A DNA stretch of 64,000 nt from NCBI GenBank assembly GCA_003225495.1, contig QIAJ01000169.1, forward strand, positions 24,826 through 88,825, read 5' to 3'. The notes under the pieces are model-generated. The model did not search any database. It was not told where the DNA came from and saw only the letters and a list, made by a program, of their open reading frames with translations. This stretch comes from Acidobacteriota bacterium. GTDB taxonomy: Bacteria > Acidobacteriota > Terriglobia > Terriglobales > Acidobacteriaceae. Position numbers and translations under genes: made by a program. Below, in pieces: positions 26,691 through 33,650 of the stretch (positions are counted from its first letter, which is position 1; every line of letters begins with the position of its first letter).

Positions 26691-27275
26691 ATGAAAACGA
26701 CTAAGACTCTCGCGCGCTGTGCATGGCCCACGAACGATCTTGCGATTCTTTATCACGACCAGGAGTGGGGTGTTCCACAACATGATGACCGCGTGCTGTT
26801 CGAATTTCTGATCCTGGAAGGAGCACAGGCCGGCCTAAGTTGGGACACGATTCTAAGGAAGCGCGAGAATTACCGCGCTGCCTTCAGTGGTTTCGACGCG
26901 AAGAAAATTGCCCGCTACGATCGTCGAAAGATTCTAGCCCTGATGCAAGATGCCGGAATCGTCCGCAACCGGCTGAAGATCGCAGCAACCGTACAGAACG
27001 CGAAAGCCTTCCTCGCAGTCCAGAAAGAATTCAAGACCTTCGACCGTTACATCTGGCAATTCGTGGGAGGCAAGCCTCGCGTCAACATCTGGAAGGCCGG
27101 GCAGGGGGTTCCGGCGAGCACCGCCGAATCCGACGCAATGAGTAAGGATCTCAAGAAGCGCGGATTCACCTTCGTCGGCTCGACCATCTGCTATGCGTTC
27201 ATGCAGGCGACTGGAATGGTGAACGACCATGCAGTCGCGTGCTTCCGCTATCGCCAACTTCGTCCGCAACCTTAG
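26691..27275 (+). CDS. tag: DNA-3-methyladenine glycosylase I
   Basis: 194 residues. The zinc-binding residues of Tag are visible: Cys in RCAWPTNDL, His in LYHDQEWGVP, and the C-terminal His and Cys in NDHAVACFRY. QAGLSWDTILRKRENYRAAF and YIWQFVGGKPRVN are also diagnostic. It cuts 3-methyladenine from alkylated DNA as the first step of base excision repair. Its stop overlaps, tail to tail, the stop of the acyltransferase gene by four bases, so no terminator fits between them. Confidence 0.95.
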   Translation: MKTTKTLARCAWPTNDLAILYHDQEWGVPQHDDRVLFEFLILEGAQAGLSWDTILRKRENYRAAFSGFDAKKIARYDRRKILALMQDAGIVRNRLKIAATVQNAKAFLAVQKEFKTFDRYIWQFVGGKPRVNIWKAGQGVPASTAESDAMSKDLKKRGFTFVGSTICYAFMQATGMVNDHAVACFRYRQLRPQP

Positions 27276-28324
27276 CTAACTTTGAGTTGGGTCTCGGCAG
27301 GTAACTGAAACGCGGCCACCGGCGCGGTTTCTGGCGGCGCACTCTCAGCGGACTCGGGGGATCTAGCCAGTTTCTCGCGCAGACGCAACATCGGCTGTTC
27401 CACCAGATAGTACGAGAGGCAGGCTGCGGCGAGCGCCATCAGGGCGAGAGAGTACCCCTGCCGTAGTACCGGGTTAGAACAAAACACTTCCTGCCACAAA
27501 TAGAGGCTGTAGCTCACTCTTCCCAGCCACGCTACAGGCGCCCAATTCAGCGCACGATACGGCACCTGAATCACATGCAATACAACTCCGGCAATCGAGA
27601 AGTTAAGCAAGGGCTTCAGCACAAACAGCAAGAAGAGCGTGCGCGCCGCGCTGGTGGCTGGAAACCACGGGATGAAAATCATCGCCAGGAGCATCAGAAC
27701 AGCCAGAGAGCCATTGATCTTGGGGAGGCGAGGCGCAAAGATGGCCAGCAAACATCCGATCGCCAACTGGTCCGCGAATACCGGCAGACTTCCAATGAAC
27801 CCGTTGTGGACTTTGAAGGCATACAGCGCCGCGCGAAACACTGGCGTAGCCAGAAAGACACACACAAGAATGGCAGTCTTGTGGCGGTGCCACTTCTTCA
27901 GCGTAAGCGGCCACAGCAGATAGAATTGTTCTTCAATACTGAGCGACCACAAGTGCCCGAAGACCCACGGGCGCGCGATGTCCATGTTCGCGACGTAGAA
28001 CAGTGCCGCCGCCACGTGATACCAGCGCATCTCGTGCCGATAAAAAACAACCACGACCGCCAGAAAAACCAAGGCTGCGGGAAATATTCGGAAGGCCCGG
28101 CGAATGTAGAACTCGCGCAGACTAATCGTGGACGTCCGCTCGTGTTCGCGCAGCAGGATGTTTGTGATCAGATATCCGGAAAGCACGAAAAAAACCTGGA
28201 CGCCCAGCGCGCCGTAGCCCTGCATCAGGCCGAGTGAAACATGTTTCCACTTGATCAGATGGCTGAGCACCACCAGCGAGATCGATATTGCCCGCAAGCC
28301 GTCGAGTGAGGGTATACGTTGCAT
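27272..28324 (-). CDS. Acyltransferase family 3 (OafA/YrhL-type) membrane protein
   Basis: 350 residues from MQRIPSLDGLRAISISLVVL; the track start at 28387 adds 21 residues. RIPSLDGLRAISI is the hallmark N-terminus, with the conserved His following in VVLSHLIKW. FVLSGYLIT, REFYIRRAFRIFP and HLWSLSIEEQFYLLWPL are further family motifs, and about ten membrane helices follow. These inner-membrane enzymes O-acylate sugars of surface polysaccharides or other molecules. The substrate is not evident; no polysaccharide genes are adjacent. No good Shine-Dalgarno at either start. Confidence 0.88.
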   Translation of the reverse strand: MQRIPSLDGLRAISISLVVLSHLIKWKHVSLGLMQGYGALGVQVFFVLSGYLITNILLREHERTSTISLREFYIRRAFRIFPAALVFLAVVVVFYRHEMRWYHVAAALFYVANMDIARPWVFGHLWSLSIEEQFYLLWPLTLKKWHRHKTAILVCVFLATPVFRAALYAFKVHNGFIGSLPVFADQLAIGCLLAIFAPRLPKINGSLAVLMLLAMIFIPWFPATSAARTLFLLFVLKPLLNFSIAGVVLHVIQVPYRALNWAPVAWLGRVSYSLYLWQEVFCSNPVLRQGYSLALMALAAACLSYYLVEQPMLRLREKLARSPESAESAPPETAPVAAFQLPAETQLKVS

Positions 28325-28493
28325 GTTCAGACTTGATTCGCTGCCGTAGCGGACGACGATTCTGCTGAACATAGCACGACCGCCCATCCTTCCGCACCGC
28401 GGGCTGATATTATCTACGACTCATCGCCAGACACACCGGCATGTTGGAAAGGTAGCTAACTTATTCATTCTTTTGGGTTGAGAATGAGATGAA

Positions 28494-28509
28494 TGTTCCA
28501 CGTGGAACA
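28494..28509. promoter_or_regulatory. parS: parS centromere site (ParB-binding palindrome)
   Basis: TGTTCCACGTGGAACA is a perfect 16-bp palindrome, extended to 18 bp (ATGTTCCACGTGGAACAT), in the short gap upstream of the BrnA-like gene. It is one of the standard forms of the chromosomal parS consensus (TGTTNCACGTGNAACA). ParB binds it, spreads and acts in chromosome segregation. parA and parB are not in the window. I found one copy only. Confidence 0.8.
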
Positions 28510-28556
28510 TTGTACCGGTGATACTGTATGTACGAGTAACGAGGATTTGGCGCGAA

Positions 28557-28802
28557 ATGAAACAACGCGAACGAGTTGCAAAGAAGCGACGATCCAAGAG
28601 CAAGGCGAAGGCGGCCAAGAAGCGCGCACCCTACCTACTGCCCGAATTCGCGGCGCTTTACAAGCCACTCAAGATGCCCGTAACCCTCCGGTTGGATGCT
28701 GACATCGTGGCATGGTTCAAGAAACAGGGGCAAGGCTACCAGACCCGAATCAACCAGGCCTTGCGGAAGTTGATGACGGGCGATCGCAAGAGGACTGGAT
28801 AG
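28557..28802 (+). CDS. BrnA-like antitoxin/DNA-binding protein
   Basis: 81 residues from MKQRERVAKKRRSKSKAKAA. A very basic N-terminus is followed by MPVTLRLDADIVAWFKKQGQ and GYQTRINQALRKLM, the ribbon-helix-helix signature of BrnA antitoxins. BrnA normally pairs with a BrnT toxin encoded just upstream; none is seen here, so this is an orphan or a stand-alone regulator. The start at 28557 is preferred over 28518, which begins next to the parS palindrome. The downstream gap to 28964 has nothing obvious. Confidence 0.7.
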   Translation: MKQRERVAKKRRSKSKAKAAKKRAPYLLPEFAALYKPLKMPVTLRLDADIVAWFKKQGQGYQTRINQALRKLMTGDRKRTG

Positions 28803-28964
28803 CAGGGCCAAGCCAGTGCGCGAGATACTGTTCAGGATTTTTCTCAAGTTCCCCCCCGCGCGAAGTTGGGACTTGGTTTGACAGCCTACGACTTTGCGGA
28901 AATCGTTACGCTAAAATTTTGGTGGTGATGCCACCTGATTCACACTCTTACGAGGTTCATCCGC

Positions 28965-29798
28965 ATGAAGCAAACGCGCGTTGCTGTTTTGCTAGTTGCC
29001 AGCTGCATTTTTACTTTGAATGCTTTCGCCCAGGACGAGACTCCTACCGATGCTGAAGGATGCAAGGACTCGCCTTTAATCACCCGCATGCCAGGAAGTT
29101 TGATAAAGAGTTGCGAGAACAAGGAGTTTGATCAGGCGGAAATGCCGGCGGATAAGGATGCCGAAGGAAACATCCAGCAGAAAACTTTGGAGGGCGAGCT
29201 TCACACCTGGGATTACGGCACGCGCGCGGGAGTGAGCGAAATCCAGGTGTTCCGCAACTTCGAGACGGCGCTCAAGCAGGCGGGCTTCAGCATTGTGTTC
29301 GAGCAATCGCCCGGAACGATCACCGCGCATAAGGGCAATACCTGGTTCATGCTCGACAACAAGGGAGAGTTTTACTACCAGACGGTCATCACTGTGAAGC
29401 AGATGACTCAGGAAGTAACAGCGGATGCATCCAGCATCGCTGATGAACTGAACAAGAGCGGGCACATCGCGCTCTACGGCATTCACTTTGAAAGTGGCAA
29501 AGCGGCGATCCTGCCGGACTCTGAAAGCGTGCTGGGCGAAATTGCAAAGATGTTGCAGCAGAATCCGGACGTGAAAATCAGCGTCGAAGGACACACGGAC
29601 AATGTAGGCTCAGCGGCCAGCAACCAGGCGCTGTCGGAAAAGCGCGCACAGGCTGTGGTGACATGGCTGACTTCGCATGGAGTGGCGGCGGCGCGCCTTA
29701 AGGCAAAGGGATGGGGACAATCCAAACCACTCGCCGACAACGGCTCGGATGAGGGCCGCGGAAAAAATCGGCGCGTCGAACTGGTGAAAGCGTCGTAA
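28965..29798 (+). CDS. OmpA-family outer-membrane protein
   Basis: 277 residues with a signal peptide (MKQTRVAVLLVASCIFTLNA-FAQ). The middle (DSPLITRMPGSLIKSCENKE, FETALKQAGFSIVFEQSPGT) matches a type seen in front of OmpA domains in acidobacteria. The C-terminal OmpA domain covers about 165-277, with IHFESGKAAILPDSESVLGE, VEGHTDNVGS, NQALSEKRAQAVVTWL and GKNRRVELV. This domain binds peptidoglycan, so the protein likely ties the outer membrane to the wall. Monocistronic as far as seen. Confidence 0.88.
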   Translation: MKQTRVAVLLVASCIFTLNAFAQDETPTDAEGCKDSPLITRMPGSLIKSCENKEFDQAEMPADKDAEGNIQQKTLEGELHTWDYGTRAGVSEIQVFRNFETALKQAGFSIVFEQSPGTITAHKGNTWFMLDNKGEFYYQTVITVKQMTQEVTADASSIADELNKSGHIALYGIHFESGKAAILPDSESVLGEIAKMLQQNPDVKISVEGHTDNVGSAASNQALSEKRAQAVVTWLTSHGVAAARLKAKGWGQSKPLADNGSDEGRGKNRRVELVKAS

Positions 29799-29870
29799 GG
29801 CAACGCGTCGTTCAGAGTACCTTGTTTTGGGTATATAAGAGCTGGACTCGCTTGGTTAGCATTTTCGTTC

Positions 29871-30746
29871 GTGGAGTCTACGAATGAAATTGCAGGAGTA
29901 CGAGCCTTCTCTTGGGCAGTTTTTGCAAATCTTTCTCTCAGCGGGTTAATTATTTGTCAGACGGTGGAGTTGCCGACTTCGACCGCGCCTGCCGCCATTC
30001 CGGCCCCTGCTCATGTGATTGTCGTCATTGAGGAAAATCACGGGTACTCGCAAATCATAGGCTCCGGTCAGGCTCCCTATATTAATTCTCTCGCCACTCA
30101 AGGAGCGCTATTCACCAATTCATTCGCGGTTACGCATCCGAGCGAACCCAATTATTTGGCATTATTCTCAGGATCGAAGCACGGGATTACCGACGACTCC
30201 TGTCCGCATACCTTCACATCGCGATCACTGGAGAGCATGCTGATCGCAGCGGGAAAGACTTTCACGGGTTATTCAGAAGACCTGCCGGGAGTGGGCTCGC
30301 AGGTTTGCGGCTCAGGAAAGTATGCCCGCAAGCACGCTCCGTGGACAGACTTCTCGAAGGACCTTGCAACTGACAACCAGCCTTTCAGCAACTTCCCGTC
30401 CGACTTCTCGAAGCTGCCAACCGTCGCTTTCGTAGTTCCGAACCTCGACAATGACATGCACGATGGGAGCATCCAGCAAGGCGACCGCTGGCTGCAAACG
30501 AATCTGTTGCCGTACGTAACCTGGGCACAGAACAACAACAGTCTGCTAATCATCCAGTTCGACGAAGACGATGGCACAAGTGGCAACCACATCGTCACAA
30601 TTTTTTTGGGGCCGATGGTCAAGCCAGGGAAGTACGGCGAAAAGATCAATCACTATAGCGTGCTCCGTACGTTTGAGGACATGTACGGGCTGGCGCATCT
30701 GGGCAGGACGGCAACCGCGACGCCCATCACGGATGTGTGGAAGTAG
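29871..30746 (+). CDS. Secreted phosphoesterase (acid phosphatase/phospholipase C-like family)
   Basis: 291 residues from a GTG; the first ~30 include a hydrophobic stretch (FSWAVFANLSLSGLIICQTV) that could export it. HVIVVIEENHGYSQIIGSGQ, then TNSFAVTHPSEPNYLALFSG, VVPNLDNDMHDGS, IQFDEDDG and NHYSVLRTFEDMYGL are the metal-binding and active-site blocks of the phosphoesterase family (PF04185) to which AcpA and non-specific phospholipases C belong. It likely frees phosphate from extracellular esters. The exact start is uncertain, since no Shine-Dalgarno is clear. Confidence 0.8.
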   Translation: MESTNEIAGVRAFSWAVFANLSLSGLIICQTVELPTSTAPAAIPAPAHVIVVIEENHGYSQIIGSGQAPYINSLATQGALFTNSFAVTHPSEPNYLALFSGSKHGITDDSCPHTFTSRSLESMLIAAGKTFTGYSEDLPGVGSQVCGSGKYARKHAPWTDFSKDLATDNQPFSNFPSDFSKLPTVAFVVPNLDNDMHDGSIQQGDRWLQTNLLPYVTWAQNNNSLLIIQFDEDDGTSGNHIVTIFLGPMVKPGKYGEKINHYSVLRTFEDMYGLAHLGRTATATPITDVWK

Positions 30747-30788
30747 CCGCACCCGGCTAATTCTCCATGAGAACGTCGGCGCCTGGCG

Positions 30789-31280
30789 TCAATCGAGCGG
30801 CAACATGTATCCGGGCGTTCCGCCCAATCGGCCTCCAAAGGCTTGGGCGTCCAGTACTGCCATGTCCCACGAGAACCATGACACGGGCGTGAGCCGTATG
30901 GTGACATCATCGAACGATGCAAACACAGCCCCGACGTGGGGATCGGAGATCGCGGCGGCGCTCAGATATCGGCTGTGGATGCGCAGATTTATTTCCTTGG
31001 ACTGCTCTCCTGAAAGCACATCCACTCTTCCGGCAGCAGTTACACCCCGCTCCGTTCCAGGCTTTCGCGCGTCGACCATCAGCGAAGCCTTGGGCCGCGC
31101 CGCCACGTTACGAGCTTTCTGGGTCTTGGAAGAGGTCGCGATGAACAGGCTGCCGGACTCGAAGAGATACCAGACCGCAGTCAAGTGGATGCTCCCATCT
31201 GCGTTCTCGGTTCCGAGTGACGCAATGTGGCGTCCTTGCAGGAATTTCTGAAGACTTGAGTCCAGGGTTCGAGTCGGCAT
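30789..31280 (-). CDS. Pyridoxamine 5'-phosphate oxidase-fold (PPOX) protein
   Basis: 163 residues, MPTRTLDSSLQKFLQGRHIA then SLGTENADGSIHLTAVWYLF, SLFIATSSKTQKARNVAARP and SLMVDARKPG. This is the split beta-barrel flavin/F420-binding fold of PPOX proteins. Small members use FMN or F420 and act on varied substrates; which one cannot be told. It runs opposite to the flanking genes. The N-terminal part is well conserved; the C-terminal ~30 residues are less so. Confidence 0.8.
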   Translation of the reverse strand: MPTRTLDSSLQKFLQGRHIASLGTENADGSIHLTAVWYLFESGSLFIATSSKTQKARNVAARPKASLMVDARKPGTERGVTAAGRVDVLSGEQSKEINLRIHSRYLSAAAISDPHVGAVFASFDDVTIRLTPVSWFSWDMAVLDAQAFGGRLGGTPGYMLPLD

Positions 31281-31547
31281 TTTTTCCTCCGCAGCTGTAT
31301 TTCGCGCCCGCCCAAGCTAAACACAAAAGTGCGGGACGGCCCGAGGCACGCCCGATTCCACCCTCATTCTCGCATGTGAAACTTATTTGGTTCGGCGGTG
31401 CGTTCACTTTAGACGAGCGGGATCAGGAAAGGTATTTCTTATCGAGGCGCGGGTCATCGGCAAGTTGGACCCATTGAAATCTTTTTCAAAATGGGCGCGC
31501 TCTGCATTTCTGTTTGGCATCCAAATTCCAACCCGGAGGATTTGTCA

Positions 31548-32081
31548 ATGGATGACAAGCTAATGCGGGAGTTGGTAAATGAACTGTCGTCAGCCCTCGA
31601 GGGTCTGGAAACACAAAACCTCGCGGTGCTGGAGTTCCTGAAAGCGCAAAAAAAGGGCGCGGACAAATTGGCTCCTTACCTTGAGCAGGCCGAAAAGACG
31701 AGTAGCGTGAAATGGATGGCCACCCGGGCACGGCTTAATCATCTCCTCGATGGGGCAGCCCGAGAAGCGGAGCGGGCGGCAGAGAAATCCGCAGAGACGC
31801 AGGCTAAGCCAGCAGAGGCGGCGGCGAAGATCGAGAAAAGCAGCGAGAGTGAAAACACAAAATCCAACGAAGCCCCGTCGGGGCAGCGCGAAAAATTAGA
31901 AGGCAGAGAAAAAACCGCGGAACTGAGGAAATCAGAACATACGATAAACGACACTGCCTCACGAACAAGTGAAAAAACATCATCTGGCAAACCGAAGACC
32001 GCAGAATCAACGGACAATCAAGCTGACGCAAAGCCATCAACCGAAAAACAATCGGGTCACGCGACAAAAAGTGCGGCGTAA
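31548..32081 (+). CDS. Hypothetical, highly charged low-complexity protein
   Basis: 177 residues from an ATG with GGAGGA 7 bp upstream; the track start at 31491 is discounted. The first ~85 residues (MDDKLMRELVNELSSALEGL, FLKAQKKGADKLAPYLEQAE, RARLNHLLDGAAREAERAAE) are helical and look like a defined domain. The remainder is disordered, rich in Lys, Glu, Ser, Thr and Ala (EKSSESENTKSNEAPSG, EKTSSGKPKTAESTDNQ). No function assigned. The strong ribosome-binding site makes it a real gene. Hairpins of the REP region begin ~90 bp downstream. Confidence 0.6.
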   Translation: MDDKLMRELVNELSSALEGLETQNLAVLEFLKAQKKGADKLAPYLEQAEKTSSVKWMATRARLNHLLDGAAREAERAAEKSAETQAKPAEAAAKIEKSSESENTKSNEAPSGQREKLEGREKTAELRKSEHTINDTASRTSEKTSSGKPKTAESTDNQADAKPSTEKQSGHATKSAA

Positions 32082-32173
32082 GCGACGACGGAAGCCCCCT
32101 GCAGGAGTGTCGTTTTCAGCCGTCTCGTCAAGGGGGCGAAAACTCGATTGGTTCGTTAGCCCCTGAGCGGGTC

Positions 32174-32198
32174 GCCGCGGCGAGTTCGATGCCGCGGC
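32174..32198. repeat. Perfect 8-bp hairpin at the edge of the REP region
   Basis: GCCGCGGC, nine bases, GCCGCGGC. It lies between the charged protein gene and the first REP repeat. It could act as a transcription stop, although no T tract follows, or belong to the REP element. Confidence 0.4.
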
Positions 32199-32200
32199 CA

Positions 32201-32392
32201 TGCAGCGCCTGAAGGCGGACTGAAGAGGCGCTGTTACGGCACGCCTGAAAGGCGTGCCTTGATACGAACCTTACACTCGCAAGTGGGCGGAGCGAGAGAA
32301 AAGCCGGGACGGAAAGCTTCGTATCAGGATGCGGCTTCAGCCGTATCGACCAAGCGGCGTACCTCGACGGGCTTTAGCCCCTGCGGCGGTGG
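32201..32392. repeat. REP-type repeat, copy 1 (four hairpins)
   Basis: About 190 bp beginning TGCAGCGCCTGAAGGCG. It contains the perfect stem GGCACGCC-TGAAA-GGCGTGCC (32238-32258), followed by GATACGAACC, a variable middle, TTCGTATCAGGAT with a stem GCGGCTTCAGCCGT, and GGGCTTTAGCCC then CTGCGGCGG. A second copy with the same order lies at 32935-33125. The right part overlaps the 3' end of the RAYT pseudogene. The layout is that of a BIME/REP unit mobilised by its RAYT. Confidence 0.75.
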
Positions 32393-32855
32393 ATCGAGTT
32401 CGAGCCCAGACCTCGCCGAGGAAAACGGATACTGCTCCGCTGTCAGGACCAAGCGCCGCTTTACGGGATTGTTGCGAATGTAGTCTCGAACCTTAGCGTA
32501 CGCCGATGAGTCCACGATACGCACTTCAGAGAATCCCTTGTGCCAGACTGGGGCTTTCAAGTCCAGTTCCTTTCCGGCGCGGAATGCGAATCCACCCTTA
32601 ATGAATTGGACCGCCTTCTCAATACTGATCTCATTTCCCACCGTTAGCAGCAGATGAAATGTCAGGCATGACCACGAATTCATGCAGTCGGAACTTTCCT
32701 TGTGCTCGATATTCGTATAGCACTTTGAGAAACAATCCCGCAGCGCGGTCGGATTGAAGCATGTTGCGCTTGTTGCAGGTGGACGAGGTTACGAAGAAAG
32801 TGCGGGCGTTGGAGGTGATCTGCGCCAGTTCAGCGCGGCGCGGAGGGATGGACAT
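32324..32855 (-). pseudogene. REP-associated tyrosine transposase (RAYT, IS200-like), frameshifted
   Basis: Two overlapping frames make one family protein. The 5' part reads MSIPPRRAELAQITSNARTF, then NKRNMLQSDRAAGLFLKVLY and KFRLHEFVVMPD; the 3' part reads HLLLTVGNEISIEKAVQFIK, GGFAFRAGKEL and VRDYIRNNPVKRRL. In intact relatives the junction is MPDHFHLLL, carrying the HUH metal-binding motif. Here only 7 bases (ATTTCAT) stand where 9 are expected, so two bases are lost and the first His of the motif is broken. The Tyr of DYIRNNP remains. The enzyme must be dead unless frameshifting occurs. It sits between the two REP copies. Confidence 0.8.
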
Positions 32856-32934
32856 TAAATGACGATGAATTGTGACGGGATCAGTTGTATGTGACAAGGG
32901 TCACGAGAGAAATGTGATGATCCCACATTGGGCC

Positions 32935-33125
32935 TGCAGCGCTTGAAGGCGCACTTCTCCATGACGCTGTTGCGGCACGCCTGAAAGGCGTGCCCTGATA
33001 CGAACCTTTCGCTCGGATGGCGGCAAGCTATGGACAAACCAAGAGGAAAAGGATTCGTATCAGGATATGGCTTCAGCCATATCAAAGTTGAGACATCACG
33101 ATGGCTTGAGCCGCTGCGGTCGGCG
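32935..33125. repeat. REP-type repeat, copy 2 (four hairpins)
   Basis: About 190 bp beginning TGCAGCGCTTGAAGGCG, with the same perfect stem GGCACGCC-TGAAA-GGCGTGCC (32974-32994), GATACGAACC, a different middle, then TTCGTATCAGGAT with a stem ATGGCTTCAGCCAT, and GGCTTGAGCC then CTGCGG. Compared with copy 1 the third hairpin has a C-G pair replaced by T-A on both sides, so structure is kept while sequence changes. It lies 80 bp upstream of the RAYT start. Confidence 0.75.
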
Positions 33126-33557
33126 CGGTGAAATGGGGATGTCTCGACACTGCGAGATATGCCGGCCCGGTCAACGAATTGTGGATCCGGTCAGCTTAAC
33201 GTTTCTAGCTTGAGGCGTTCAAGTTCTACTGTTTTGCGAAGATTCAACCATGGCCGGCGACTCTTCCGACTGCTCCGGGTTATAGCCGAGCGCCTCGGAC
33301 GGTTCACAACAATGCCCACAAGCTCGCCCACGTGGCTCTTGAAGCAATCAAACGGGTCTGTCACCTGCTTAGAATGGCTTCCCTAGGCCCCTGTATTAAT
33401 AGCATTCGGAAGGCGGCAAAGATGGAGTAGAGCCATGCCGTCGGGAACGAGATACCTAGTTTCGCTTCCTGAGCTTCGCGAGAGCACGTGCGCTCTTTTG
33501 TGGACCCCCAATGATCCCACTTTTGTGTAACCGAGCATCTGGCCTACGCATCTAATT
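33126..33557. other. Gene-free region before the dnaK promoter
   Basis: About 430 bp between the second REP repeat and the dnaK promoter. The short ORFs in both strands show no protein-like pattern, and I see no RNA gene. It may be decayed mobile-element DNA connected with the RAYT/REP locus. Confidence 0.4.
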
Positions 33558-33587
33558 CTTGACAGTGACCCACTCAAGTTCTAGCAT
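33558..33587 (+). promoter_or_regulatory. dnaK promoter overlapped by a HAIR-like HspR operator
   Basis: CTTGACA-GTGACCC-ACTCAAG has the 7-N7-7 layout of the HAIR operator (CTTGAGT-N7-ACTCAAG). The right arm is perfect and five of seven bases of the left arm match. The same bases contain TTGACA, a 17-bp spacer and TAGCAT, a good sigma70 promoter whose start point would be ~57 bp before the dnaK ATG. HspR bound here would cover the promoter. An hspR gene is in the window at 40.1 kb. Confidence 0.7.
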
Positions 33588-33650
33588 GCTTTAGGACGCA
33601 AGCGTAATACCATTGATTGTAAAGCACTTATTAATTTAGGAGGACGCGAT

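Noticed and set aside
31255-31285. tRNA-like GGGTTCGAGTC word
   Set aside because: It is part of the first codons of the PPOX gene on the other strand; no cloverleaf fits around it.
33558-33578. CIRCE element (HrcA site)
   Set aside because: The dyad has the HAIR pattern, not TTAGCACTC-N9-GAGTGCTAA, and no hrcA gene is present.
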